Counted from the first letter of the stretch, positions 16,831-25,131 are shown. The stretch is 64,000 nt of DNA from Firmicutes bacterium ASF500 (GCA_000492175.2 CP097573.1:3601929-3665928); one strand, 5' to 3'. The notes: generated by a model from the letters alone, not told the origin. Program-made: numbers and translations.

Positions 16831-18243
16831 TCAGGAGACTTCACTCACGGAGATCCACTGGTACTCCATACCGTTGCCCTCAACCAATTTGACTTGGTAC
16901 TCTGCGCCGTCTCCCAGCATCGTGCCTGCTTCGACCTCTCCCGCCAGAATGCTTTCTATGATAGGGAGATATTTCCACTTCACACCATTGCTCCCTTTTG
17001 AAAGCAGAGAGTCCTTGAGGGTAGCATTGTCCTCATCCGCCCAAAACGCCCGCTCCTCTTCCGCTGTCTCAAAGAGCAGGATTTCTCCGGCCTCGACCTT
17101 TTTCAAAATCTCAGCCCATTCCTCCGGGGTGAATTTGCGTTCGTCCCCACGGTTCACCGACGCCAAGCCGCCCAAAGCGCTGTCGGTATCCTGCGGCCCA
17201 GCCTCCTGGTTGCTGCCCTCGGAAGCCGTGGGCTGGCCGGACGGCAGGGCAGAATCGCTCTCTTTCGCCACGGCCCCCGTTGTAAATCCGGTCGCCATGC
17301 CAAGGGTCAGGACAAGGGCAAGCACGACGGCCAGCAACGATGTTTTCTTGTATTTCATAATAGCAATTATCCTTTCTTCTGCGGCGTTCTTACTAAAGTA
17401 GCTGTGCATGAAGGAGAAGGGACGGCCCCGCTCCGCCATGTCGATCAGCGAATGGGCGTAGGACGCCCGCTCTGTCCCGCCGAAATGCCGCAGAACCATT
17501 TCATCGCAGGACAGTTCCAGGTCACGGTTGAGAAGAACCAGCATTACCCAGACCAGGGGGTTGAACCAGTGGACGCACGCCGCGCACAGGGCCAGCAGCT
17601 TCCACAGCGTATCAAAGCGGCGGATATGGACGTATTCATGGACAAGGATATAGCGAACCAGCTGCTCATTGTCCAAATCCATCCCCTGCGGGAAGATGAT
17701 GCGCGGCCGCAGGATGCCGATGGAGGCCGGGGAGCTTACCTTGTCAGAGCGGACGATTGCCAGAGGCCGGAGCAGCCGGTACTCCTCCCGCCATTTCGTG
17801 ATAACGGCGTGGTATTCCACGAGAACGGCGGCTCTGAGTGCCCGGTAATTCTTTGCCAGCAGGACGGCGAATACCACAACAAGCACCACCGCGCCAACCA
17901 TCCACAGGGCAGTCAGCAGAGGAATAGATAGGGCGGCTTCCGCCGGCCCTCTGGCGGCTTCAGGCGATGCCGGAACCTGGGCCTGACCGCCCCAGACTGT
18001 CACATAGCTGCCAGTGGGAACCGTCGTGTCCTCATGTCCCCAAAGTCCGGCAAACAGGTTGTAAACGCTCCACCTCGACGTGAGGGAAAAGGGAATCAGC
18101 AGCCTTGCGATGACAATTCCCCACAGTGCCAGAAAGCTGGCTTTAGGCAGCCGGTACAGCGTGATGGCGCGGACGATCACGATGGCCGCAATCAGCACCC
18201 CTGCCTGCACGCTCATTTCAACAATACCCATGGTTCCCCTCAT
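16831..18243 (-). CDS. BlaR1-type M56 family membrane metallopeptidase
   Basis: The 470-residue protein has membrane segments at about 7-28, 35-53 and 104-130, then the zinc-peptidase motif HEYVH at residues 202-206 and the third ligand region DLELSCDEMVL. A further membrane helix (KTSLLAVVLALVLTLG) precedes a C-terminal extracytoplasmic part with low-complexity and sensor-like sequence. M56 proteins sense an outside signal and inactivate the partner BlaI-type repressor. The start overlaps the blaI-like stop by four bases (18240-18243). The C-terminal domain is not a penicillin-binding domain, so the signal is probably not beta-lactam. Confidence 0.88.
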   Translation of the reverse strand: MRGTMGIVEMSVQAGVLIAAIVIVRAITLYRLPKASFLALWGIVIARLLIPFSLTSRWSVYNLFAGLWGHEDTTVPTGSYVTVWGGQAQVPASPEAARGPAEAALSIPLLTALWMVGAVVLVVVFAVLLAKNYRALRAAVLVEYHAVITKWREEYRLLRPLAIVRSDKVSSPASIGILRPRIIFPQGMDLDNEQLVRYILVHEYVHIRRFDTLWKLLALCAACVHWFNPLVWVMLVLLNRDLELSCDEMVLRHFGGTERASYAHSLIDMAERGRPFSFMHSYFSKNAAEERIIAIMKYKKTSLLAVVLALVLTLGMATGFTTGAVAKESDSALPSGQPTASEGSNQEAGPQDTDSALGGLASVNRGDERKFTPEEWAEILKKVEAGEILLFETAEEERAFWADEDNATLKDSLLSKGSNGVKWKYLPIIESILAGEVEAGTMLGDGAEYQVKLVEGNGMEYQWISVSEVS

Positions 18244-18596
18244 TTCAGCTCTTCCACGATCCGCCGCAGACCGTCGATCTCGTCGCTGGACAGCTTCTTT
18301 CCGCTGACGTAGGTCGACAGGAACAGCTCTGCGGAGCCGTCAAAGAGCTTGTCGATCAGTTCCGTGGCCTCCTCCCGCTGGACGGATTTCCTGGATATGG
18401 CTGCTTGGCAGATAAACGGGTCACGTCGTTTCACCGCGCCTTTCTCAACCAGCTTCTTGGCAACCGTATATGTGGTGTTGCGCGCCCAGCCAATGCGGGC
18501 GTTCATTTTTTTTGCCAGTTCAACTGCGGACAGCTCACCTTCTTCCCATAATACATCCATAACCTTCAATTCAGCGTCTGTTAATTTTGTCGACAT
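18240..18596 (-). CDS. BlaI/MecI/CopY-family transcriptional repressor
   Basis: The 118-residue winged-helix repressor shows LTDAELKVMDVLWEEGELSAVELAKKMN, the recognition region NTTYTVAKKLVEKGAV, and the C-terminal dimerisation helices. This family binds TGTA/TACA-like dyads and is released when the partner peptidase is activated. The ATG at 18596 has AAGGAG eight bases upstream, and a long perfect palindrome covers this ribosome-binding site. The gene is co-transcribed with the M56 peptidase gene by a four-base overlap. Confidence 0.9.
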   Translation of the reverse strand: MSTKLTDAELKVMDVLWEEGELSAVELAKKMNARIGWARNTTYTVAKKLVEKGAVKRRDPFICQAAISRKSVQREEATELIDKLFDGSAELFLSTYVSGKKLSSDEIDGLRRIVEELK

Positions 18597-18603
18597 AGTG
18601 ATA

Positions 18604-18639
18604 ACTCCTTCTTGACTATGGCCATAGTCAAGAAGGAGT
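18604..18639. promoter_or_regulatory. 36-bp perfect palindromic operator covering the blaI-like ribosome-binding site
   Basis: All 18 bases on one side (18604-18621) are matched on the other (18622-18639); the core reads GACTATGGCCATAGTC. It overlaps the -10 element of the minus-strand promoter and includes the AAGGAG of the repressor gene. It can act as a DNA operator and, in the transcript, as a hairpin that hides the ribosome-binding site. Confidence 0.85.
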
Positions 18640-18665
18640 CTATCACAATCGTCAGGACTTGTCAA
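18637..18665 (-). promoter_or_regulatory. Promoter of the blaI-M56 operon
   Basis: A perfect TTGACA (plus-strand 18660-18665) and TAGACT (18637-18642) are 17 bases apart on the minus strand. The -10 overlaps the 36-bp palindrome and the -35 abuts the second dyad. Confidence 0.8.
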
Positions 18666-18683
18666 TGACTATATTTATAGTCA
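18666..18683. promoter_or_regulatory. Second BlaI-type dyad, upstream of the -35
   Basis: TGACTATA and TATAGTCA flank a two-base centre. The half-site GACTAT matches that of the larger palindrome, so the repressor could bracket the promoter from both sides. Confidence 0.75.
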
Positions 18684-18758
18684 GAATAAAAGTGTGGACA
18701 TCCGTTTCCGCCGAATCGTAGGTTCATCCGGAAGCAGTAGAATGAAGCACAGCGCAAA

Positions 18759-19106
18759 TCACCGTTCTGTAATCTTCAATCGCCGCAGGGAGGCTTTCAG
18801 CGCAAGAACGGTATCGGTGATCAGCTTGACCTCCTCATCACTGCAATCCGCCACCAGCTCCCCCAGCCAGCTGTCCCGCACAGGCCGGGCCTGCTCCACG
18901 TCCATGCATAGCAGCTCGTCCATAGAACAGCCCAGTGCGTTGACAATATCCACCGTGACCTGAAGGCTGGGGACACTGTTGCCAGTCTCAATGTGGCTGA
19001 TATGCGTGACCCCTACCCCAGCGGCCTCCGCCAGCTTCTCCTGCGTCAGTTTCTTCTCCAGGCGTACCGCACGAATGCGCAGCCCAACCGTTTTATAGTC
19101 AATCAT
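18759..19106 (-). CDS. XRE-family transcriptional regulator
   Basis: The 115-residue protein has a canonical lambda-repressor-type HTH at residues 6-62 (IRAVRLEKKLTQEKLAEAAGVGVTHISHIETGNSVPSL), followed by a short acidic C-terminal region with DEEVKLITDTVLAL. It probably represses itself and the divergent SLOG-type gene at 19239 through the repeated GTAAGTGCAAC sites between them. The ATG at 19106 has a weak ribosome-binding site (AGTATCC region). Confidence 0.85.
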   Translation of the reverse strand: MIDYKTVGLRIRAVRLEKKLTQEKLAEAAGVGVTHISHIETGNSVPSLQVTVDIVNALGCSMDELLCMDVEQARPVRDSWLGELVADCSDEEVKLITDTVLALKASLRRLKITER

Positions 19107-19141
19107 ACCGCAAGTATCCCCCGAATTTTTAGATACTTGTA

Positions 19142-19186
19142 TTGTAAGTGCAACTTGGCTATGTTATAATAACCCGTAAGTGCAAC
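19142..19186 (+). promoter_or_regulatory. Promoter with two direct-repeat operator sites
   Basis: TTGTAA (19142-19147), 17 bases and TATAAT (19165-19170) form a plus-strand promoter for the gene at 19239. The 11-base word GTAAGTGCAAC occurs twice, at 19144-19154 over the -35 and spacer and at 19176-19186 near the start point. The copies are 32 bases apart, which is three helical turns, as expected for a regulator binding two aligned sites. Confidence 0.75.
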
Positions 19187-19238
19187 AGACTTTATAGGCA
19201 TAGTTGCAGAGAAAAATCTGACAAGGATATGGAGAAAA

Positions 19239-19709
19239 ATGAGTACCTGCTTTTTCATTGGTCACCGGAATGCTCCAGACAGCATACTCCCCTCCCTGTC
19301 CGCCGCGATAGAGACACGCATCGTGGAGGATGGCGTGGATCAGTTTGTGGTTGGCAATTATGGAAGGTTCGACTTGCTGGCGGCACAGGCCGTCCGGAAG
19401 GCGAAGAAGCAGCACCCGGATATCCTGTTGTTCTATCTGCGGCCCTACCATCCAGCGGAGCGGCCCTTTACCCCCGCCGGTTTCGACGGCTCCTTTTATC
19501 CGCCAGGGATGGAGACCGTCCCGCGGAAGCTGGCAATCGTCCGGGCCAACCGATACATGGTGGACAACAGCCAGTTCCTCATCGCCTACGCCCGGTACAC
19601 GGTCAGCAATGCGTGGGAGCTGGTGGAGTACGCCATGAAAAGAGAGAAAAAGGGGCTGATTCATGTAAAAAATCTGGCGAGGGTGTCTGAGTATAGTGTC
19701 CTTGTATAG
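19239..19709 (+). CDS. SLOG-family (DUF1273-like) nucleotide-binding protein
   Basis: The 156-residue protein opens with the strand-loop FFIGHRNAP and continues with DQFVVGNYGRFDLLAAQAV, the family's characteristic second strand and glycine loop, and ends in DNSQFLIAYARYTVSNAWELVEYA. SLOG proteins are Rossmann-like and bind nucleotide-derived ligands; many work in stress or anti-phage signalling. The ATG at 19239 is close to AAGGATATGGAGAAA. It is divergent from the XRE regulator, which suggests a regulated pair. The ligand is unknown. Confidence 0.75.
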   Translation: MSTCFFIGHRNAPDSILPSLSAAIETRIVEDGVDQFVVGNYGRFDLLAAQAVRKAKKQHPDILLFYLRPYHPAERPFTPAGFDGSFYPPGMETVPRKLAIVRANRYMVDNSQFLIAYARYTVSNAWELVEYAMKREKKGLIHVKNLARVSEYSVLV

Positions 19710-19852
19710 ATACTTTTTCTCGATTTTTGTATTCCATTTCTCGTTGCAACCAGCAAAGTTGCGCGATAGTTGGTAGAAAAAGCAGAGTGAGTTTGCTATA
19801 GTATAATCGCTGATAGGCCTACCGCAAATTTGTAATCAGAAGGAGTGTCACT

Positions 19853-20245
19853 ATGAAATTCTTACCAGCGAAGATTGCTATATGTGTTCTCATTCTTTGC
19901 ATCATTGTTGCAGGATGGGGCGTTATCATCCCTTACGGAATCATTGTGGGAGTTCTCTATATTTCCTATTTGCTGATAAAAGCCCTAAGAACTTATAACA
20001 AATCAAGTGAGGTGCGCGAAGAAAAGAGAGTATCCAAGAAAGCATTGGGAGAAGTAATCAAAAATCATCGAACCAATAACAAAATGACACAGGAGTTTGT
20101 GGCGGAATATTTAGGGGTCAGCCGACAGGCGGTGTCAAAATGGGAAGGCGGTATTTCTGATCCCAGCACATCAAACCTGATAGCTTTGGCGAAGCTGTTT
20201 GATACCACTCCAGAAGACCTATTAAAAGAAGCAAGAGAGTCGTAG
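19853..20245 (+). CDS. Membrane-anchored XRE-type HTH protein
   Basis: The 130-residue protein carries two hydrophobic segments at residues 8-26 and 28-46, a basic linker, and a clear XRE HTH at 64-120 (LGEVIKNHRTNNKMTQEFVAEYLGVSRQAVSKWEGGISDPS). The order membrane first, DNA-binding second is the reverse of the usual XRE-membrane fusions. It would tether a regulator to the membrane. A TATAAT at 19802-19807 lies 45 bases upstream, with a poor -35. The ribosome-binding site AAGGAGTG is strong. Confidence 0.8.
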   Translation: MKFLPAKIAICVLILCIIVAGWGVIIPYGIIVGVLYISYLLIKALRTYNKSSEVREEKRVSKKALGEVIKNHRTNNKMTQEFVAEYLGVSRQAVSKWEGGISDPSTSNLIALAKLFDTTPEDLLKEARES

Positions 20246-20369
20246 GTTTGGCGGATTGGTTTGGTTATACCATCTGTAGAAAATTTTTTGAAAACTGATG
20301 TAAGGTTTGCCTGCCTTTTGCTGTCTTATAGGGTGAAGGGACCTTCAAAAGGCAGAGAGGTGGGATCGC

Positions 20370-20927
20370 ATGGAAGATCGCCAGATTATAGAGCTGTACT
20401 GGCAGAAGAACGCGGACGCTATATCCGAAACATCCAGCAAATACGGGGCCTACTGCTTCACCATAGCGGATCACATTCTGAACAATGCGGAGGACTCCGA
20501 GGAGTGCGTCAACGACACCTGGCTCCACGCCTGGAACGCGATGCCGCCTCAGAGGCCCAATGTGCTGCGGATGTTCCTGGCAAAGATTACCCGCAACCTG
20601 TCCGTCAACCGCTTCAACGCCCGCAGCGCAGAGAAGCGCGGCGGCGGGGAGATCATCCTTGTGCTGGATGAACTGGCGGACTGTCTGGCCGGCGGGACGG
20701 ATGCGGAGGCGGCATACGAGGTCAAGGAGCTGGAGGAGTGTATCCGGCGCTTCGTCCGGGGCCTGCCGGAGCGGGAGGGGAATGTGTTCGTGCGCCGGTA
20801 CTTCTTCACGGAGCCGGTGGCCTCTATCGCTGGGCAGTACGGCCTGACGGAAAACAATGTTGCGGTGATCCTGAGCCGAACCCGTAAGAAGCTCAAGGTC
20901 AAACTTGCAAAGGAGGGGTATTTATGA
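20370..20927 (+). CDS. ECF-type RNA polymerase sigma factor
   Basis: The 185-residue protein has sigma region 2 (SSKYGAYCFTIADHILNNAEDSEECVNDTWLHAWN) and region 4 (RRYFFTEPVASIAGQYGLTENNVAVILSRTRKKLKVKL), separated by a linker rich in charged residues. It directs RNA polymerase to a small regulon. The start overlaps nothing upstream, while its last four bases overlap the next gene (ATGA), which encodes a membrane protein likely to hold it inactive. GGCAGAGAGGTGG is the ribosome-binding site. Confidence 0.88.
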   Translation: MEDRQIIELYWQKNADAISETSSKYGAYCFTIADHILNNAEDSEECVNDTWLHAWNAMPPQRPNVLRMFLAKITRNLSVNRFNARSAEKRGGGEIILVLDELADCLAGGTDAEAAYEVKELEECIRRFVRGLPEREGNVFVRRYFFTEPVASIAGQYGLTENNVAVILSRTRKKLKVKLAKEGYL

Positions 20928-21508
20928 GGAGCATAGACCTATACACCGCTGTTCGCGCGGTGGATGACGATATTCTGGAGCGCAGTGAAAATGCCGCTTA
21001 TAGACAGAAAAACCGTGAGCCCAGAACCATAAAATTTTGGAAGCGGCGTTCCCCTGCCGCCTTGATCGCCGCCATTATAGTGTTATTGGCACTTTGCGGT
21101 TTTGCTGCGTATGAATTGGGACTGTTTGACCCGTGGCTGCAAAAGCCGTCTGCTGATCCTGTCAAAACCGTTCAGAGTGCGATTGAGGGTCAAGCTGGCA
21201 AGAACTACACAATTACTGTGCGTGTTGATGAAGTCAAGATAGATGAAGCTGAAACAGAGCGTGTTAAGGCAAGATATATTGGCAGTGAACTGGCAGAAGC
21301 ATGGGGCTGGACGGATGAATACCTTGAAGAACACTTTATTGTTGTATGGGCGAAATATTATGTGGAGTACGATCATACTAAGACCTTTTTAGATGATGGC
21401 CCCACAGAACAATATTTTTATCTGACCGAAGATGTAAAAACCGGGGAATGGACAATCGTTGAGAATGATTCGCCCAGAATAGGACTCAGCGAACCGGATG
21501 CGCCATAA
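20924..21508 (+). CDS. Putative anti-sigma membrane protein
   Basis: The 194-residue protein has a cytoplasmic N-terminal part of about 45 residues, one membrane helix (residues 46-66, AALIAAIIVLLALCGFAAYEL) and an extracytoplasmic domain of about 125 residues with GKNYTITVRVDEVKIDEAETERVKARYIG, resembling the DUF4829-type domains found on Firmicutes anti-sigma partners. Translational coupling to the sigma factor supports an anti-sigma role. No zinc-binding HXXXCXXC motif is seen in the N-terminal part. Confidence 0.65.
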   Translation: MRSIDLYTAVRAVDDDILERSENAAYRQKNREPRTIKFWKRRSPAALIAAIIVLLALCGFAAYELGLFDPWLQKPSADPVKTVQSAIEGQAGKNYTITVRVDEVKIDEAETERVKARYIGSELAEAWGWTDEYLEEHFIVVWAKYYVEYDHTKTFLDDGPTEQYFYLTEDVKTGEWTIVENDSPRIGLSEPDAP

Positions 21509-21627
21509 ATAAGCACAACTTCCCCCCATCCCCTGCAAAACTTAATTTTTCACGCCATTTGCCGATAGTAGATAAGAGGTTTTATACCTGACACCACACC
21601 CGCCCCTGGGCGCAGGAGGTACAGCCA

Positions 21628-22158
21628 ATGCTGGTCTATTATCTGCAAATGCTCGACACGCCGGAGGAAAAAGTGCGGTTTGAGCAGATTTATCTGAAAT
21701 ACCGGGGCCTCATGTACCATGTGGCGGAGGACATCCTGCACAACCGCCAGGATGCGGAGGACGCGGTGCATAACGCTTTTTTGCGAATCATCAAAAAATT
21801 TTCCAGGTTTCAGAACACTCCGGCAAAGGATCTGGCCCCGCAGGTTGCGGTCATCGCCAGAAATGAAGCTATTTCGCTCCAGAGGAAGCAGAAGGGAGAA
21901 GCCCCGCTGGAGGATTGGGACGGCCTTGCTGAGCCGTCGGAGTCCATCAGCGACTACCATGCGCTGGTGGACAGCTTTGCCCGGCTTCCCCGGACCTACC
22001 GGGCCGTCATGGAGATGAAACTGCTGTCCGGCTACTCCGATGGAGAGATCGCCGCCAAGCTGGGCCTGAGTAAAACGGCGGTCAGTACCCGGATCAGCCG
22101 GGGACGCCAGCTTCTGCGGGATATTGTGGAGCGGGAGGGCTTCTTGTTGGAGGCGTAG
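21628..22158 (+). CDS. Second ECF-type RNA polymerase sigma factor
   Basis: The 176-residue protein shows region 2 (FEQIYLKYRGLMYHVAEDILHNRQDAEDAVHNAFLRI) and region 4 (PRTYRAVMEMKLLSGYSDGEIAAKLGLSKTAVSTRISRGRQLLRD). It is only distantly similar to the sigma factor at 20370, so this is not a simple recent duplication. AGGAGG sits before the ATG. The 285-base gap before its partner gene holds a duplicated 70-base element with a probable ECF promoter. Confidence 0.88.
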   Translation: MLVYYLQMLDTPEEKVRFEQIYLKYRGLMYHVAEDILHNRQDAEDAVHNAFLRIIKKFSRFQNTPAKDLAPQVAVIARNEAISLQRKQKGEAPLEDWDGLAEPSESISDYHALVDSFARLPRTYRAVMEMKLLSGYSDGEIAAKLGLSKTAVSTRISRGRQLLRDIVEREGFLLEA

Positions 22159-22183
22159 AATATCCTCCGCGCCAAAAGGCCGC

Positions 22184-22266
22184 AAAATTTTTTCAGATAC
22201 TTTGGGTTTTTCTGTGAGAATCCGCCTCCTCACCGCGTTAAGCATAGTGAGGGGCGGATTTTTGCT
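22184..22266 (+). promoter_or_regulatory. Promoter-like direct repeat, copy 1, with terminator hairpin
   Basis: This copy starts AAAATTTTTTCA and contains TGTGAGAATCC (22213-22223) and CGTTA (22236-22240), 23 bases between their starts. Its GAATCCGCC...GGCGGATT arms form a hairpin followed by five T residues, so it can end the sigma gene transcript. Confidence 0.55.
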
Positions 22267-22309
22267 TAGCCCGTAAAGGAACCAGGATATGGGCGTCAAA
22301 AGCGCAGAG

Positions 22310-22382
22310 AAAATTTTTTCAAAAATTTTTGAAAATCCTGTGAGAATCCGGCCTCTCGCTGCGTTAATCATAGTAGAGGGGG
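22310..22382 (+). promoter_or_regulatory. Promoter-like direct repeat, copy 2, before the anti-sigma gene
   Basis: The same element recurs exactly 126 bases downstream: AAAATTTTTTCA, TGTGAGAATCC (22339-22349) and CGTTA (22362-22366) at the identical spacing, while the bases between differ. CGTTA resembles ECF -10 elements, so this may be the autoregulated promoter of the gene at 22443. Confidence 0.55.
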
Positions 22383-22442
22383 ATTTTGTGGCTGGCGGGC
22401 AGTCACGCCCCGGTGCGATACAACGAGAGAGGAGGGATTCCC

Positions 22443-23204
22443 ATGACAGATCAGGCATTGGACGACCTGGCCCGCCGGGTAATGCTGGACGCGGCCCGTC
22501 TGGAGTACGGTGATCTTCTGGAGGAACTGCCGGAGCATGACTTTTCCCCGGAGTTTGAGCGAAAGATGAAGCATCTGATTCGGCAGGCTGACCATCCTGC
22601 CCGGCACAGATTGCTGCGGACCGGGCAGCTTGTCGCGGCGCTGGTAGCGCTCCTGCTGCTGCTCACAGTGGCAACCGCCGCCGCTGGTTATGATATATGG
22701 CGGATGCTGGCCGAGTGGACAGCGGAGATCATCACCCTTGCGCCAGGGCAGATTGAATACATAGACCCGGACGACCTACATATCCCAAAGGAGCCGGGAG
22801 AGTATACGGATCTCCAGGAGGCACTGACGGCTTACGGCTTAAACCGTTCTGTAGTTCCCAAATGGCTGCCAGAAGGGTTTGTGCTGTATGATCTGGTGAT
22901 ATATGGTGATGAGGCCAGTAAGGATATCGTATTTCACTCCTCTTATCAGCGGAGCGAGGATTTTTTGATCGTTCAAGTGAATATCTATCTGGAAAACGAA
23001 AATCAAGGACCGGATAATTTTTGGGATTTTCAAAAGGATGAAGGAGACCCCATCCCTTACGAAGCGGGGGGCATCACACATCTGCTTACTACCAATGCTG
23101 GACGCCCTGTGGCACTTTGGGCCAACGGTCCGGCAGAGTGTTTCATCGGCGGAAATATTACCATGGAGGAGCTGAAGCAGATGATAGATTCTATTTATGA
23201 GTAA
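22443..23204 (+). CDS. Putative anti-sigma protein with DUF4367 domain
   Basis: The 253-residue protein has a cytoplasmic N-terminal helix region with DFSPEFERKMKHLIRQA, one membrane helix (about residues 60-83) and an extracytoplasmic DUF4367 domain beginning near PKWLPEGFVLYDLVIYGDE and running to TMEELKQMIDSIY. DUF4367 is common on anti-sigma and sporulation-related membrane proteins. GAGAGGAGGG precedes the ATG. The promoter-like element just upstream suggests autoregulation by the neighbouring sigma factor. Confidence 0.75.
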   Translation: MTDQALDDLARRVMLDAARLEYGDLLEELPEHDFSPEFERKMKHLIRQADHPARHRLLRTGQLVAALVALLLLLTVATAAAGYDIWRMLAEWTAEIITLAPGQIEYIDPDDLHIPKEPGEYTDLQEALTAYGLNRSVVPKWLPEGFVLYDLVIYGDEASKDIVFHSSYQRSEDFLIVQVNIYLENENQGPDNFWDFQKDEGDPIPYEAGGITHLLTTNAGRPVALWANGPAECFIGGNITMEELKQMIDSIYE

Positions 23205-23254
23205 TGGGTAACATCAGTGAAACGCAATCATCAAATCATCAGGAGGTTACTTTT

Positions 23255-23692
23255 ATGACAATCACACAGATGGTACAGAACCGCCAGCAGCAGCGCATCG
23301 GGGAGCTGGCCCAGAAGCAGCAGGGCAAGCCCCATGTCAACCCCTACGGCACGCCTGGCATGAGCCTGAACGACGCCGGCGACTTCCGGAAGATGGTCCC
23401 CGTGGACGAGGGCGTGGTGCGGCAGGTCAAGCAGATCGCCTTTGACCACATGAAGAACAGCTACGGGGTCAGCGACGGCGAAGACATCAGCAAGGTCATT
23501 CGGGACTATACCATGTCTCTTGCGCCAGAGCAGCGGCTCAGCGCCTCCTGGACGCTGAATGAGATCTTCCACAGCGAGGCCACCCGGCTGGGCGAGTACG
23601 TCCACCAGCAGGACCCCAACTGGGACTGGGGCAAGCCCTTTGATACCAGCATCCTGGACGGCTACCGGCAGGGCGTGGATAGGCAGGCGTAA
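23255..23692 (+). CDS. Hypothetical helical protein (member 1 of 3)
   Basis: The 145-residue protein has no signal peptide or membrane segment. The first 50 residues are polar and glycine/proline rich (KPHVNPYGTPGMSLNDAG), and the rest is helical, with DISKVIRDYTMSLAPEQRLSASWTLNEIFH. The ATG at 23255 follows AGGAGG, so the 17 extra upstream codons are not used. I do not recognise the family. It is GC-rich and directly precedes another unrecognised helical protein (23815); a similar disordered-head, helical-body layout recurs at 30318. Confidence 0.55.
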   Translation: MTITQMVQNRQQQRIGELAQKQQGKPHVNPYGTPGMSLNDAGDFRKMVPVDEGVVRQVKQIAFDHMKNSYGVSDGEDISKVIRDYTMSLAPEQRLSASWTLNEIFHSEATRLGEYVHQQDPNWDWGKPFDTSILDGYRQGVDRQA

Positions 23693-23814
23693 CGCCGATA
23701 GACATCATTGATTCCCTGATTATTGAATTAGAACAATCTGCCAAGCACAGTATACAGGCTACTACAAAAACAATCGTCCATTCATTTCAAACTTTCAGAA
23801 AGGAGGATGGGATC

Positions 23815-24969
23815 ATGCCTATGCCAACAATTCTTCCTACAGGCCAGCTTCACCCGGATTTGTTTAATGGTCCCTTTGTTAAGCGGATCAGCAGCACTCC
23901 TGCCGCCACAGGCGAACCCGGCGTGAAAGTGACCGGCGATGCTATGGCGGAGCGTTGGAAAGCGGAGGAAAAACGAGTCAATGAATATTGGCGGGAACAC
24001 CGGGACGAAGCCATCGACCTGACGCCCCAGCTCCGGGGAAAAGGAACCCCTTCCACCGATTACTATAACGGCAAAACCGTCGTAGAGAACAAAGGGATGG
24101 GCTTCATCATCGAAACTATCGACCCGACGATCTACACTGCTGAGGATGCAAATAAAGCCGCAGCCTCTGGCGGAGCTACGCACGGCTTCTTTTACCGCAA
24201 AACCGATTTTCTGTTCAGCGCCGCACAGGAGTACACTGCCCTCGGTGAAAATGAGGTCTTCCGTTACAGGAATATCAACGATGTGAACTTTGTCCGGGAT
24301 ACGCTGGATTTCTTCACCAACGGCAATTACTCTCAAACCGATGTGAACCGGATGCAGGATCAGATGACCTCCATTGTACGGGAACTGGCCCAACAGATCA
24401 AAGACGGTGGAACGCCGGATCTTAGCAAAGTAAAAACCACGCTTACGGTTGGCGATGCGGAAGTCTCCATTTCGCAGCTGCTGGAAATGCAGAAAACAGG
24501 ACAGGAACTGTCGGAGTCCTTCAGCGGAATGACCTCTGGCTCCCTGACTGCACATAACACGGAAGCGTTTGCGAAAATGGGCATCGCCAAAGCCTTGGGC
24601 AACTACTACGGCAGCGATAAGGGTGCTATTGGGCAGATGTTCTCCCAGAGCATGGACCGGCTGTATGAGAAGGGCCTGGACCAAGTGGAACGCGCCCATG
24701 CCTGGGCGCAGTCGGTGACCTATGGGGCCAAAACCGCCGGAAACCGTGACGCGGTGAAAACCGAATTGGGTTTGGCGAAGCTGTTCTCCCAAATGGACAC
24801 CGGGAGCAAGAGCGGCCTTGTCCAGAGTTTTTCCTCTACGCTGACGCAGGCCCGGGCACTGGTGCAGCAGTATTGCAGCCAGTACAATATGCCGACCACT
24901 CATGTGGGGCTGGCTGGGGCTACAGTAGGAATTGAAAAGTTCTTCCAGAGTTGGATGGAGAAACTTTAA
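23815..24969 (+). CDS. Hypothetical helical protein (member 2 of 3)
   Basis: The 384-residue protein lacks a signal peptide. A disordered head of about 45 residues (PMPTILPTGQLHPDLFNG) is followed by a domain with STDYYNGKTVVENKGMGFIIETIDPTIYT and then long helices containing NGNYSQTDVNRMQDQMTSIVRELAQQIKDG. The C-terminus ends in a coiled-coil-prone region. No family was recognised; it superficially resembles large proteins exported without a signal peptide, which is inference only. AAAGGAGG precedes the ATG. No promoter was found in the 122-base gap before it. Confidence 0.55.
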   Translation: MPMPTILPTGQLHPDLFNGPFVKRISSTPAATGEPGVKVTGDAMAERWKAEEKRVNEYWREHRDEAIDLTPQLRGKGTPSTDYYNGKTVVENKGMGFIIETIDPTIYTAEDANKAAASGGATHGFFYRKTDFLFSAAQEYTALGENEVFRYRNINDVNFVRDTLDFFTNGNYSQTDVNRMQDQMTSIVRELAQQIKDGGTPDLSKVKTTLTVGDAEVSISQLLEMQKTGQELSESFSGMTSGSLTAHNTEAFAKMGIAKALGNYYGSDKGAIGQMFSQSMDRLYEKGLDQVERAHAWAQSVTYGAKTAGNRDAVKTELGLAKLFSQMDTGSKSGLVQSFSSTLTQARALVQQYCSQYNMPTTHVGLAGATVGIEKFFQSWMEKL

Positions 24970-25131
24970 GCGACCCATTTTAGAATCCTAAGCGCAATTT
25001 ATGCACAACAATGTTTAACACATGAAATGGATGGACAGGCGATTTTGTAGTAGTCTGTATGCTGTGTTTGGCATATTGTTCTGATTTTCTGTGCTTAAAG
25101 ACAATTTCCAGCTATAGTTGGGAGGAAACTT

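Noticed and set aside
16831..18596. Beta-lactam resistance locus (blaR-blaI)
   Set aside because: The M56 protein lacks a penicillin-binding sensor domain and no beta-lactamase gene is nearby; it is better called a generic M56/BlaI pair.
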